This document shows, in pieces, positions 38,162-47,512 of a DNA stretch of 64,000 bases (position 1 is the stretch's first letter; each line of letters starts with the position of its first letter). The notes under the pieces are model-generated. The model made no database searches. It was given only the letters and a program-made list of their open reading frames with translations, and had not been told where the DNA came from. Source of the DNA: Erythrobacter sp. (GTDB lineage: Bacteria > Pseudomonadota > Alphaproteobacteria > Sphingomonadales > Sphingomonadaceae); assembly GCA_025698865.1 (NCBI GenBank), contig JAILWQ010000004.1, forward strand, positions 124,001 to 188,000, given 5' to 3'. Made by a program: the position numbers and the translations under genes.

Positions 38162-40381
38162 ATGACGGGGCGCGGTGATCGCAGGCAGGCTGCCGAGGCG
38201 GCTGCCCGGCGCCAGCGGAACGAAAAAAAACGCGCGCGCAGTGGCTGGCGGCTCTGGCTGCGGCGGCTGTTCATCTGGGGCGGCGCGCTGGCGGTGCTCG
38301 CGATGCTGTTCGTTGGGCTGGCCGTCGCCTTCGCGGCGCGATCGCTGCCTTCCTACTACCAGCTTCAGGCCACCCAGACGGGGCAGACCATCGTCGTGCG
38401 TGCTCGCGATGGCAGCGAGATCGTGGAGCTCGGGCCGAGCTACGGCCAGTGGCTCGATTCCGGCGAGATCCCGCAGGTGATGAAGGACGCGATGGTCGCG
38501 GTCGAGGACCGGCGCTTCTACTCGCATTTCGGTGTCGATCCCGTCCGCCTGACCGGCGCGATCTGGGAAGGGCTGACAGGCGACGATCGCATCGGCGGCA
38601 CCTCGACCATTACCCAGCAGCTCGCCCGCAACGTGTTCCTCAATTCCAACCGCACGCTCGACCGCAAATTGCGCGAGGCGGTGCTGGCGCTGGCCATGGA
38701 GGCGAAGTTCTCGAAGGAGCAGATCCTCGAGCTCTACCTCAACAAGGTCTATTTCGGGGGCGGTGCCTATGGCGTCGATTCCGCCAGCCGGAAGTTCTTC
38801 AGCCACCCCGCCACCGAGCTTTCCACCGCCGAAGCCGCGATCATCGCCGGGCTGGTCAAGGCGCCGAGCCGCTATTCGCCCACCGCCGATGTCGATGCCG
38901 CGGTCGGCCGGGCAAGCGTCGTCCTGCGCCTGATGAAGGAGCAGGGCCGCATTCCGCAGAACGCCACCGTCGATCCGAGCGCGGTGAAGCTGAAGCCCGA
39001 ATCGGGTCAGAATTCGGTGCGCTATTTCACCGACTGGGCGCTGCCGCAGCTCGACCTGCTGCTGCCGGAAACCTTCGAACCGATCGAGGTGTGGACCACG
39101 CTCGACGTCGGAATGCAGCGCGCGGCGACCGCGGCGATCAAGTCGAACACGCCCGATGGCGCGCAGGGCGCTCTCGTCAGCCTCGACCGCGACGGGGCGG
39201 TGCTCGCCCTTGTCGGCGGGACCGATTACGTCGAAACCAATTACAACCGCGCGACCGACGCGATGCGACAGCCGGGTTCCGCCTGGAAGCTGTTCGTCTA
39301 TCTCGCCGCGCTGGAGGCAGGCTACACGCCGGACGACCGGGTGGTCGACGTGCCGGTGACCATCAATGGCTGGAGCCCGCGCAATTCGAGCGGGCGCAAT
39401 GCCGGCGAGATGAGCCTGCGTTCGGCTTTCGCCTTTTCGGTCAACACGATCGCCGCACAGCTCGGCAACGAGGTCGGTTTCGGCACCGTCGCCTCGATGG
39501 CGCGGCGCTTCGGCATCTCCACCCCGATCTCGACCTTCCCGGCCATGGTGCTGGGCAGCAGCGAGGTGCGGCTGATCGACATGACCCGCGCTTTCGCCGC
39601 TGTCAGCGAGAAGGGGAATTCGGTCGAGCCCTACGGCATTCTCAAGGTCACCACCGGAGAGGGCGAGGTGATCTACCAGCACGAACGCGCGCGGCAGGCG
39701 CAGCTGGTGCCGGACTATGTCGCCGCTGGCATGACCGACCTGTTGCAGACCGCCGTCGCCACCGGCACCGGCCGCGCCGCCCAGATCGGCCGCCCGGTGG
39801 CAGGCAAGACCGGGACCACGAGTTCCAACAAGGACGGCTATTTCATCGGCTTCTCCAGCGGCATCACGACAGGCGTGTGGATGGGACGCGACGACAATGC
39901 CCGCGTCGGCGGGTTGCAGGGCGGCACGGCCCCGGCGCGCGCCTTTGCCGCCTACATGCGCTACGCGGTCAAGGATCGCCCGGTCGAACAGTTCGAGACC
40001 GAGCTGCAACTGCCCGAATGGCAGATGGAGCCTGACGACGAGCAGCTTTTCGGCGAACCGGACGATTACTATTTCATCGACGAGCAGGGCAATCTGATCG
40101 AACCCGGACTCGGACAGGGGGGCGAGCGCGGCGGCGAAGGGGGCGTCCCCTTCCCCAGTGAAAGCCAGCGCGGGCCGGGCGACTTCGATCGTCCGCGCGC
40201 GCCCCAGCCGGCCCAGCGCGACCGGGGCGAGGACAATCAGGCAGCCAGCGACGACTTTCTCAATCGCGCCACCGGAGGTGGGGGTGACAATCGCCAGCGC
40301 TCCGCCCCGCCGGGCAGTTCGGCTCCGACGCCGATCCCTCCGGCGCCAAGGGGCCCGTCGCCCCGACCGATCGACTACTAA
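38162..40381 (+). CDS. penicillin-binding protein 1A family, bifunctional transglycosylase/transpeptidase
   Basis: A protein of 739 residues. A basic cytoplasmic start is followed by one membrane segment (IWGGALAVLAMLFVGLAVAFA, near 40-60). The GT51 domain has the catalytic Glu in VAVEDRRFYSHFGVD, TITQQLARN and LYLNKVYFG. The transpeptidase domain has GSAWK (SxxK serine), SVN and GKTGTT. The C-terminal 120 residues are acidic and then Gly/Pro/Arg-rich and look disordered. It builds cell-wall peptidoglycan. The start could also be TTG 38138; I prefer ATG 38162 with AAGGA upstream. A strong terminator follows. Confidence 0.92.
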   Translation: MTGRGDRRQAAEAAARRQRNEKKRARSGWRLWLRRLFIWGGALAVLAMLFVGLAVAFAARSLPSYYQLQATQTGQTIVVRARDGSEIVELGPSYGQWLDSGEIPQVMKDAMVAVEDRRFYSHFGVDPVRLTGAIWEGLTGDDRIGGTSTITQQLARNVFLNSNRTLDRKLREAVLALAMEAKFSKEQILELYLNKVYFGGGAYGVDSASRKFFSHPATELSTAEAAIIAGLVKAPSRYSPTADVDAAVGRASVVLRLMKEQGRIPQNATVDPSAVKLKPESGQNSVRYFTDWALPQLDLLLPETFEPIEVWTTLDVGMQRAATAAIKSNTPDGAQGALVSLDRDGAVLALVGGTDYVETNYNRATDAMRQPGSAWKLFVYLAALEAGYTPDDRVVDVPVTINGWSPRNSSGRNAGEMSLRSAFAFSVNTIAAQLGNEVGFGTVASMARRFGISTPISTFPAMVLGSSEVRLIDMTRAFAAVSEKGNSVEPYGILKVTTGEGEVIYQHERARQAQLVPDYVAAGMTDLLQTAVATGTGRAAQIGRPVAGKTGTTSSNKDGYFIGFSSGITTGVWMGRDDNARVGGLQGGTAPARAFAAYMRYAVKDRPVEQFETELQLPEWQMEPDDEQLFGEPDDYYFIDEQGNLIEPGLGQGGERGGEGGVPFPSESQRGPGDFDRPRAPQPAQRDRGEDNQAASDDFLNRATGGGGDNRQRSAPPGSSAPTPIPPAPRGPSPRPIDY

Positions 40382-40400
40382 GTCTTCATCACCGCCAACA

Positions 40401-40437
40401 AAAAGCCCCCCGCCTCACGATGAAGCGGGGGGCTTTT
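40401..40437. terminator. strong intrinsic terminator, usable in both directions
   Basis: A perfect 13-bp stem (AAAAGCCCCCCGC and complement) with an 11-base loop and T/A runs on both sides lies between the PBP1A gene and the convergent DegP gene. Confidence 0.9.
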
Positions 40438-40456
40438 CTGTCAGCAGGCTGCCAAG

Positions 40457-41995
40457 TCAGCGCATGCGCACGGCGTAATATATCAGAGGCTGACCGCGGC
40501 GCTGCACTCGGAGCAGAACCGCGTCGCGGTTCTCCTCGCGTGCCGTCTGGATGATCCGTTCCAAATCGGCCTGAGTCGCGACGTTGCGGTAATTGGCGCT
40601 GACGATGATGTCACCGCGCTGCAAACCCTTGCGGGCGGCATCCGAGTTACGGTCGACACCGGCAATCGCGAGGCCGCGCGTTTCCGGTCCGACGCCAAGC
40701 TGGCGAGCGATCTGCGGGGTCACCGGCACGACGGCGAGACCGACCCGCTCCTCGATCACGCTGCTACCGTCACCCGGCGTCAGCTCGTCCTGCTCTTCGG
40801 CGTTGGGATCGAACATCTGCTGCTGCTGGAGCAGTTCGTCCTCGCTCGGACGGCGGCCGACAGTGAGATTGACGCGGCGACGCTCGCCCTCGCGCAGCAG
40901 TTCGACCGGAATGGTCGTGCCCGGCGGAATATTGGCTACGAGGAAGGAGAGCGTCTGCTCGTTGGTCACTTCGCGGTTGTTCACCCGGACCACCACGTCG
41001 CCCGGCTGGATACCGGCCTGATCGGCCGCTTCGCCCGGAACGACCGACTGGACGAATTCGCCGCGATTGCGCTGCAGGCCGAGCGAATTGGCGAGATCGT
41101 CGCCAACCTGCTGGATCTGCACGCCGAGATAGCCGCGCTCGATCGTCTCGCCCTGACGCAGCTGTTCGACGATCGGCGCCGCGGTTTCCGCTGGAATGGC
41201 GAAGCCGATGCCGACGCTGCCCCCGCTCGGCGAGAAAATCGCGTTGTTGATGCCGATCACATTGCCCTGCATGTCGAACAGCGGACCGCCCGAATTGCCG
41301 CGATTGATGCTGGCATCGGTCTGGATGTAGCGGTCGTAGGCCCCGCCGCCGGTGTTACGCAGCACGGCGGAAACGATGCCGCTGGTGACGGTTCCGCCAA
41401 GGCCGAAGGGGTTGCCGATCGCGATCACCCAGTCGCCGGTGCGCGCTTCACGCGAATCGCCGAACTTCACGAAGGGGAAGTCCTCGTCGCGGCTGACCTT
41501 GAGCACGGCAAGGTCGCTCGCCGCGTCGTTGCCGACCAGTTCGGCCGGATATTCGGTGCCGTCGGGCAGAGTCACGGTGATCTCTTCCACCGTGCCGCGT
41601 CCGGTCGGGCTGACGACGTGGTTGTTGGTCACGATGTAGCCGTCGGCTGAAATGAAGAAACCCGAGCCGAGCGACTGGCCCTCGCGATATTGCGGCTCCT
41701 GCTGCTGGCCGCGGCGGTGGTTGAACAGCTCCTCGAACGGGGTGCCGGCGAAGGGATTGCCGCCCTGGCTCACCTCGACCCGCTGGCGGGTGGAGATGTT
41801 GACCACCGCCGGCTGCAACTGCGCGGTCAGTTCGGCGAAACTTTCCGGAGCGCCCGCGCGGGGCACCATGCTTGCCATCCGGCTGTCGTCGTTCTGCGCG
41901 ACCTGCGCCCCGGCGGGATAGCCGGTCGCCAGCGAAATCGCGGCCCCGCCAACCAGCAGGGCGCTCGTCAATCCATAGGCATATCGCACGGGCAT
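40457..41995 (-). CDS. Do-family periplasmic serine protease (DegP/MucD-like)
   Basis: A protein of 512 residues with an N-terminal signal peptide. The triad is His126 (TNNHVV), Asp161 (DLAVLKV) and Ser235 (NRGNSGGPL). Two PDZ domains follow (GYLGVQIQQVG near 290 and LAVVPVTPQIARQLG near 420). It degrades or refolds misfolded envelope proteins. It lies 126 bases downstream of hflC on the same strand, an arrangement common in alphaproteobacteria. The gene ends at the shared terminator. Confidence 0.92.
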   Translation of the reverse strand: MPVRYAYGLTSALLVGGAAISLATGYPAGAQVAQNDDSRMASMVPRAGAPESFAELTAQLQPAVVNISTRQRVEVSQGGNPFAGTPFEELFNHRRGQQQEPQYREGQSLGSGFFISADGYIVTNNHVVSPTGRGTVEEITVTLPDGTEYPAELVGNDAASDLAVLKVSRDEDFPFVKFGDSREARTGDWVIAIGNPFGLGGTVTSGIVSAVLRNTGGGAYDRYIQTDASINRGNSGGPLFDMQGNVIGINNAIFSPSGGSVGIGFAIPAETAAPIVEQLRQGETIERGYLGVQIQQVGDDLANSLGLQRNRGEFVQSVVPGEAADQAGIQPGDVVVRVNNREVTNEQTLSFLVANIPPGTTIPVELLREGERRRVNLTVGRRPSEDELLQQQQMFDPNAEEQDELTPGDGSSVIEERVGLAVVPVTPQIARQLGVGPETRGLAIAGVDRNSDAARKGLQRGDIIVSANYRNVATQADLERIIQTAREENRDAVLLRVQRRGQPLIYYAVRMR

Positions 41996-42121
41996 TACCT
42001 TCTCTTACCTAGATCTGTCGTCGGGGCCGCGGATCGCGGCGCCCGTTTCCCAAGGAGAGGTCACTAACCTCTGCAACCGCTGAACGCGGTTTGAACATCG
42101 CGGGTCCCGCTCGACGAACGG

Positions 42122-42967
42122 TCAACGGCCTCCGCGGAACTGCCGCAGATATTCGTTGCTGTCGTCCATGATGATCGAGCTCTGCCCCTCGCCCGATTGG
42201 AAGGTCGTGCGGTAGGACTGCATGGCGCGGTAGAAATCGTAGAACTCCGGATCCTTGCCATAGGCATCGGCATAGATGCGCGCGGCGTCCGCTTCGGATT
42301 CGGCGCGGATGATCTGCGCGTCGCGGCGGCCACCGGCGCGAATCGTCTCGGCCTCTTCCTGCCGGTCCGATTCCATGCGGGTGAAAGCGGCCTGTAGAGG
42401 GGTGCCCTGCGGCAGGTCGGCGCGCTTGATCCGCACGTCGAGCACCTGCGCGCCATATTGCCGCGCCTGGCGATCGAGCGCATCGCGGATGTTGGTCATC
42501 GCCGTGCCGCGTTCGGGCGTCAGCAGGCTGGCGAAGGTTCGCCGCCCCAGCTCCTGACGCAGCACCGAGGTCAGGATCGGCTCGAGCTGGTTGCGCAGCA
42601 GGTCTTCCGAACCCGCACGCTCGACGAACAGCACCGGATCGAAAATACGGAACCGGGCATAGGCGTTCACTTCGAGCCGCTGCTGGTCGTTCGAGAGGAC
42701 AGTTTCGCCCTCCATGTCTAGGTCCTGGATGCGACGGTCGACCATCTGCACCCGCTCGACCAGCGGGATGCGGAAGGCGAGGCCCGCGCCGGTCGAGCCG
42801 TAGGGCTCGTCGGGATCGAAGCGGTTGATCACCCGGTCGGGTTCACCCGTGCGGATGACCACCGCCTGCTGGGTTTCGGGCACGATAACGATCGAACTCA
42901 CCGCCACGAGTGCCAGAACGATCACCGCGATGATCGTCAGCTTGTGGGTCTGCCAGACGTTTTCCAT
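42122..42967 (-). CDS. hflC: HflC, protease FtsH modulator subunit
   Basis: A protein of 281 residues with an N-terminal membrane anchor (LTIIAVIVLALVAVSSIVIV, about 10-29) and a prohibitin/SPFH domain (TQQAVVIRTGEPDRVI, IPLVERVQMVDRRIQDLD). The C-terminal RTTFQSGEGQSSIIMDDSNEYLRQF is the family end. With HflK it forms a membrane cage around FtsH. It starts one base after the hflK stop. Confidence 0.94.
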   Translation of the reverse strand: MENVWQTHKLTIIAVIVLALVAVSSIVIVPETQQAVVIRTGEPDRVINRFDPDEPYGSTGAGLAFRIPLVERVQMVDRRIQDLDMEGETVLSNDQQRLEVNAYARFRIFDPVLFVERAGSEDLLRNQLEPILTSVLRQELGRRTFASLLTPERGTAMTNIRDALDRQARQYGAQVLDVRIKRADLPQGTPLQAAFTRMESDRQEEAETIRAGGRRDAQIIRAESEADAARIYADAYGKDPEFYDFYRAMQSYRTTFQSGEGQSSIIMDDSNEYLRQFRGGR

Positions 42968-42968
42968 C

Positions 42969-44186
42969 CTACTGCCCTCCGTTCGTTGCGCGCGGAGCAG
43001 GGCTGGGAGCGGGCGAGGCGGACGGCTGCTGCGCGCGCCGGCGGATTTCCGGCAGCGGCAGGTAAGGCGTCACGCCGTCGGCCTCGACGATGGTCTTGTC
43101 GGTGTTGGCCAGAACGCTTTCCATGGTTTCGTAATAGAGGCGGCGGCGCGTCACTTCGGGCGCAAGCCGGTATTGCTCGTAGATTTCGTTGAACTCCGCG
43201 GCGGCACCTTGCGCGGCGGCGAGGAGCTGCTGCTCGTAACGGCGCGCCTCGTTCAGATTGCGCTCGCGGTCCTGCCGGGCGGCGAGCACATCGTTGAAAG
43301 CCTCGATCACCTGCTGCGGTGCTTCGGTGCGGGCGATCTCGACACCCTGCACCGCGATCCCTGCGCCATAGGCGTCCAGAATTTCCTGCATCCGCGTCCG
43401 CACCCGGCTCTCGACCTGCTCACGGCCCTCGCCCGACAGCACGCGGTCGAGCTCGGTTTCGGCCACGGCGGCGCGCATCGCAGCCTCGCCGACCTCGCGC
43501 AAAGTATCCTGCGGATCGGCGAGTTCGAAACGGTACTGCACCAGATCCTTGATGTTCCAGCGCACGATGTAGCTCAGATCGACGAGGTTCTGGTCGCCGG
43601 TGAGAATCAGGTTCTCGCCGTCATTGCCGATCGTCTCGGTCCGGATCTCGCTCACCTCCTGCACGTCGACCGTCTGGATCGGCCAGGGCAGGGTAAAGTT
43701 CGTGCCGGGCGACATGGTGTGCGAATATTTGCTGCCGAACCAGGTCACGAGCCCCTGTTCGCGCGGCTGGACGAAGTGGATGCTGGTCAGCACGACCCAG
43801 AGCGCGACCGCCGCGCCGATGATGAGCGGGGCCCAGCTCTTGCCGCCGGCGCGCTGGGGCATGCGGAAATTGGGGCCGCCCGGCCCACCACCGCCGCCGC
43901 CGATGCGGCGCGGACCTTCCGGCCCGCGGTTCTTGAAAATATCCTCGATATTCGTGGTTCGGCGCGGACCGCCGCACGTGCCGGACGAGCCGGAGCCAGG
44001 CGGCAGCCAGGGGTTCTTCGGTCCACCGGAACGCGAGGGCTTGTCGGCCTTGGGCTCGTCTCCGCCCGAACCATCCCCCCGCGAACCATCCGGGGAATCG
44101 CCATCCCCTCCCGAAGGCTTGCCCCAAGGATTCCTGCCGGCCATCGCCAGCCCTACACGTCGTCCGAACCCGTCCAGAATTCTCAT
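42969..44186 (-). CDS. hflK: HflK, protease FtsH modulator subunit
   Basis: A protein of 405 residues. A long Gly/Pro-rich N terminus with repeats such as GGGGGGPGGP (to about 105) precedes a membrane segment (LIIGAAVALWVVLTSI, about 121-136) and the SPFH domain (VTWFGSKYSHTMSPGTNFTLPWP). A Pro/Ala-rich tail follows. The start is ATG 44186, which has GAGGGG close upstream, or the internal ATG 44144 (MAGRNPWGKP). It is the first gene of hflK-hflC, divergent from mrp. Confidence 0.93.
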   Translation of the reverse strand: MRILDGFGRRVGLAMAGRNPWGKPSGGDGDSPDGSRGDGSGGDEPKADKPSRSGGPKNPWLPPGSGSSGTCGGPRRTTNIEDIFKNRGPEGPRRIGGGGGGPGGPNFRMPQRAGGKSWAPLIIGAAVALWVVLTSIHFVQPREQGLVTWFGSKYSHTMSPGTNFTLPWPIQTVDVQEVSEIRTETIGNDGENLILTGDQNLVDLSYIVRWNIKDLVQYRFELADPQDTLREVGEAAMRAAVAETELDRVLSGEGREQVESRVRTRMQEILDAYGAGIAVQGVEIARTEAPQQVIEAFNDVLAARQDRERNLNEARRYEQQLLAAAQGAAAEFNEIYEQYRLAPEVTRRRLYYETMESVLANTDKTIVEADGVTPYLPLPEIRRRAQQPSASPAPSPAPRATNGGQ

Positions 44187-44263
44187 ACCCCTCGTTATAG
44201 GTGTGGTTCGGCGGAATAACAGGGGTTGTGCGCCGCTTTTCGATGCTGCACCCGCGCCAGTCG

Positions 44264-45226
44264 ATGAGCGCTACCGAGATCACCGCCTCCCTGCCCGCCC
44301 CCCTCGCCGCCCGCGTCGTGTCCGCGAGCGTCGGCGAAGGCCGCGCGACAATCGTGCTGGACGTGGCCGGTCTGGACGAGGATGCGCGCGGCGAGGCGGA
44401 GCGGGTGGTGCGGGATACCATCGCCGCTCGTCCCGATATCGAGGATGTCCGCGTGATCCTGACCGCCGAGCGGCGCGCCCGCCGTATCGTGGCGGTCGGT
44501 TCGGGCAAGGGCGGTGTCGGCAAGTCGACGCTGACCGCGAACCTCGCCATCGCGCTGAAGCGGCTCGGCCATGCGGTCGGGCTGGTCGATGCCGACATCT
44601 ACGGCCCCTCGCAGCCGACCATCCTCGGCAATCGGGGGCAGAAACCGGAGGTCTCGGGCAAGAAACTGGTCCCCGTGCCCAACCGCTGGGACGTGCCGGT
44701 GCTCTCGATGGGCCATCTGGTGGAGGAAGGCGCAGCGGTCGCCTGGCGCGGGCCGATGGCGGGCAACGCGCTCACCCAACTGATCGACGCCGAATGGGGC
44801 GAGGTCGATACGCTGCTGGTCGATCTGCCGCCCGGCACCGGCGACGTGCAGCTGACCATGCTCCAGAAGTTCAAGCCTTCGGGCGCGGTGCTGGTCTCGA
44901 CGCCGCAGGACCTTGCCCTGATCGACGCGGCGCGCGCCGGATCGCTGTTCGACCAGGCGGGCGTGCCCGTGATCGGTCTGGTCGAGAACATGTCCGGCTA
45001 TGTCTGCCCGCATTGCGGCGAGGCGTCCGATCCCTTCGGTTCGGGCGGGGTGGAACAGGCCGCCGAGCGGCTCGAACTGCCTTTCCTCGGACGCATCCCG
45101 CTGGCGCTGGGCATTCGCGAAGCGAGCGATGCGGGGACGCCTCCTGCCGCGCAGGGGGGCAACCTCGCCGCTCCGTTCGAGGCGGTCGCCGCCGAGGTTT
45201 CCCGATGGCTCGGCGCAAACGCCTGA
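44264..45226 (+). CDS. Mrp/ApbC-like iron-sulfur cluster carrier ATPase
   Basis: A protein of 320 residues. An N-terminal DUF59-like helper part (to about 70) precedes the P-loop GSGKGGVGKST (near 79). DADIYGPSQPTILG and LLVDLPPGTGDVQLTM are the switch regions. CPHCG (near 250) is the CxxC that binds the cluster. It transfers Fe-S clusters to apoproteins in the cytoplasm. The start at ATG 44264 fits the family; two earlier ATGs in frame add residues without homology. It overlaps the next gene by 22 bases. Confidence 0.92.
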   Translation: MSATEITASLPAPLAARVVSASVGEGRATIVLDVAGLDEDARGEAERVVRDTIAARPDIEDVRVILTAERRARRIVAVGSGKGGVGKSTLTANLAIALKRLGHAVGLVDADIYGPSQPTILGNRGQKPEVSGKKLVPVPNRWDVPVLSMGHLVEEGAAVAWRGPMAGNALTQLIDAEWGEVDTLLVDLPPGTGDVQLTMLQKFKPSGAVLVSTPQDLALIDAARAGSLFDQAGVPVIGLVENMSGYVCPHCGEASDPFGSGGVEQAAERLELPFLGRIPLALGIREASDAGTPPAAQGGNLAAPFEAVAAEVSRWLGANA

Positions 45227-47499
45227 ACGGCCCTGCCCTCTCGCGTCGCAAGCTCCTGACGGGCGCGGCGCTGGGCGGAGGACTGCTCGTTGCCTGGCGG
45301 ATATGGCCTCGCCATTACGACCCGCCGCTGTTGCCCGGCATCGGCGAGTTCGGCTTCGGCGCGTGGCTGACTGTCGCGCGGGATGGTGTGGTGACCGTCG
45401 CCCTGCCCCAGCTCGAAATGGGTCAGGGGGTGAGCACCATCCTGCCCCAGATTGTCGCGATGGAGATGGGGGCCGACTGGCGGCAGGTGGGCGTGATCCC
45501 CGCCCCGCCGAGCGGCGCTCTGCCAAACATCCCTCTGGCCGAGAAATGGAAGCCGCTCTGGGCGAGCCTCCCCGCGATCGCCGATGCGGGCCGGTTCGCG
45601 CGCGATAACCGCTTCGGCGCGACGGCGGACGGCACCACGCTCGCCGCCTACGAGGGGCCGGCGCGCGAAGCCGGAGCCGCTGCGCGGGCAATGCTCTCGA
45701 TGGCGGCGGCCGAGCGCTGGGGCGTCGGCTGGGAGGAATGCGAGGTCGCCGACGGCATGGTCAGCCATGGCCGCAATCGTTCGGGCTTCGGCGCGCTCGC
45801 GGAGAGCGCCGCAGGTTTCGAACCGCCCGACCCGCCGCCGCTGCGGACCGAGCCGCCCGCCGATCTCGACACCGACGCTGCCGATCTGGCGATTGACGGT
45901 GCGGTCACGCGCTACCCCCGGCTCGACCTTCCCGCCAAGGTCGACGGGAGCCTCCTGTTCGCCGGGGACGTGCGCCTGCCGGGCATGGTCCACGCCTCGA
46001 TCCGCCACGGGCCGGTCGGCCTGCCCGAGCTGACCGGCTTCGACGCAGCGGCGGCGGGCGGCGTTGCGGGCCTGATCACTGTCGTAAAGTCGAGGCGCTG
46101 GATCGCCGCGGTGGCCGAAAGCTGGTGGCAGGCCGAACAGGCGCTGGCAGCGATGCGGCCGCGTTTCTCCGGCCCCCGCTCGCTCGATCAGGGCACGATG
46201 CAGCAGCGGATCGACGCCGCCCTCGAATCCGGCGAGGCGGAGCGGATCGCCACGCGCGGCGAGCCCGATTTCTCCGGCCCCGCCCCCCCTTTCGCGCGCC
46301 GCTACGATATCGGCGCGGCGTTCCACAACGCCATCGAGACGGCCAGCGCCACCGCGCATTACGCGAATGGCAGGCTCGAATTGTGGCTTGCCAGCCAGGC
46401 GCCCGAGGCCGCGCGCGAAGCGGCGGCGAAGGCGGTCGACCTCGCGGACAGCGATGTCGTGCTCTATCCCATGGCGGCGGGCGGCAGCTTCGACGCGCGG
46501 CTGGAGCGCCAGCACGCCATCGAGGTCGCGCAGATAGCGCGGGAAGTCGGCCGTCCCGTCCAGCTCATCTGGCCCCGGCGCGAGGAAGCCCTGGCGGTCC
46601 CGCCCCGCACGCCGCTCGCGCTCCAGTTGACCGCGAGGCTCGCCGAAGAGGGCCTGCCCACCGCCTTGCGCATCCGCGCGGCCTGCCCGCCGACGGTGCA
46701 CGAGTTCGGCCATCGTCTGTTCGGTAATCTGACGCCCGAGGCCGCGATCGCAGCGGCTGCGGGCAAGGCCGATCCGCTGGCGCTCGAAGGCGCGATGCCG
46801 CCCTACGGTATTCCGGCGGTCGCGATCGACCATGTGCCGGTCACGCTCGACTTGCCGACGGGCCGGCTGCGCGGCAATGCGCCGGCCTGTACCGCCTTCG
46901 CCACGGAAAGCTTCGTCGACGAGCTGGCGCGCGAGGCGGGGCGCGATCCCTTTCTCTACCGCATGGCGATGCTCGGCGGCGAACGCCGCATGGCCGAGGT
47001 CCTGCGCCTCGCGACCCGCTTCGGCGGATGGGACGGCGGCGCGGAAGGGAGCGGTCAGGGCCTCGCCATGGTCTGCATGAACGGGGTGAGCGAGGACCCA
47101 GAGGATGCGGGCTTCATCGCCTGCGTGGCCGAGGCCCGGCTGGGCACGGGCGGAGTGCAGGTCGAGCGGCTGTCGGCGGTCGTCGACATCGGCCGGATCG
47201 TCAATCTCGACATCGCCCGGCAGCAGATCGAGGGCGGGCTGATCTTCGGCCTGTCGCTCGCCACCGGATCGAGCGCGCAATTCGCCAAGGGCCAGCCCGA
47301 ACCCGCGACGCTGGGCGGGATGAACCTGCCGACGCTCGTCAGCTCGCCGGACATCGCGCTCCAGTTCGTGAAGAGCGACGCGCCGCCTTTCGATCCCGGC
47401 GAACTGGGCGTCGCCGTCGCCCCGCCGGCCATCGCCAACGCGCTTTTTACCGCCACCGGCCGCCGCTTCCGGCGATTGCCGCTGCTGGCGCAAGCATGA
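45205..47499 (+). CDS. Tat-exported molybdenum hydroxylase large subunit, isoquinoline 1-oxidoreductase beta-like, orphan
   Basis: A protein of 764 residues. A twin-arginine signal peptide (SRRKLLTGAALGGG) points to the periplasm. The cofactor domain begins with LEMGQGVSTILPQIVAMEMGADW (near 72), has a hammerhead domain near 240 (LPAKVDGSLLFAGDVRLPGMV) and a late Glu in GELGVAVAPPAIANALF (near 734), the usual site of the catalytic base. Such proteins normally pair with a small [2Fe-2S] subunit (IorA-like) and often a cytochrome c. Neither is encoded nearby. The ATG lies inside the end of mrp, suggesting coupling to Fe-S supply. Confidence 0.87.
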   Translation: MARRKRLNGPALSRRKLLTGAALGGGLLVAWRIWPRHYDPPLLPGIGEFGFGAWLTVARDGVVTVALPQLEMGQGVSTILPQIVAMEMGADWRQVGVIPAPPSGALPNIPLAEKWKPLWASLPAIADAGRFARDNRFGATADGTTLAAYEGPAREAGAAARAMLSMAAAERWGVGWEECEVADGMVSHGRNRSGFGALAESAAGFEPPDPPPLRTEPPADLDTDAADLAIDGAVTRYPRLDLPAKVDGSLLFAGDVRLPGMVHASIRHGPVGLPELTGFDAAAAGGVAGLITVVKSRRWIAAVAESWWQAEQALAAMRPRFSGPRSLDQGTMQQRIDAALESGEAERIATRGEPDFSGPAPPFARRYDIGAAFHNAIETASATAHYANGRLELWLASQAPEAAREAAAKAVDLADSDVVLYPMAAGGSFDARLERQHAIEVAQIAREVGRPVQLIWPRREEALAVPPRTPLALQLTARLAEEGLPTALRIRAACPPTVHEFGHRLFGNLTPEAAIAAAAGKADPLALEGAMPPYGIPAVAIDHVPVTLDLPTGRLRGNAPACTAFATESFVDELAREAGRDPFLYRMAMLGGERRMAEVLRLATRFGGWDGGAEGSGQGLAMVCMNGVSEDPEDAGFIACVAEARLGTGGVQVERLSAVVDIGRIVNLDIARQQIEGGLIFGLSLATGSSAQFAKGQPEPATLGGMNLPTLVSSPDIALQFVKSDAPPFDPGELGVAVAPPAIANALFTATGRRFRRLPLLAQA

Positions 47500-47512
47500 C
47501 GAGGATTTCGCA

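Noticed and set aside
46125-46727. Plus-strand frame inside the orphan molybdenum hydroxylase
   Set aside because: An out-of-frame GC-rich shadow of a gene with clear family motifs.
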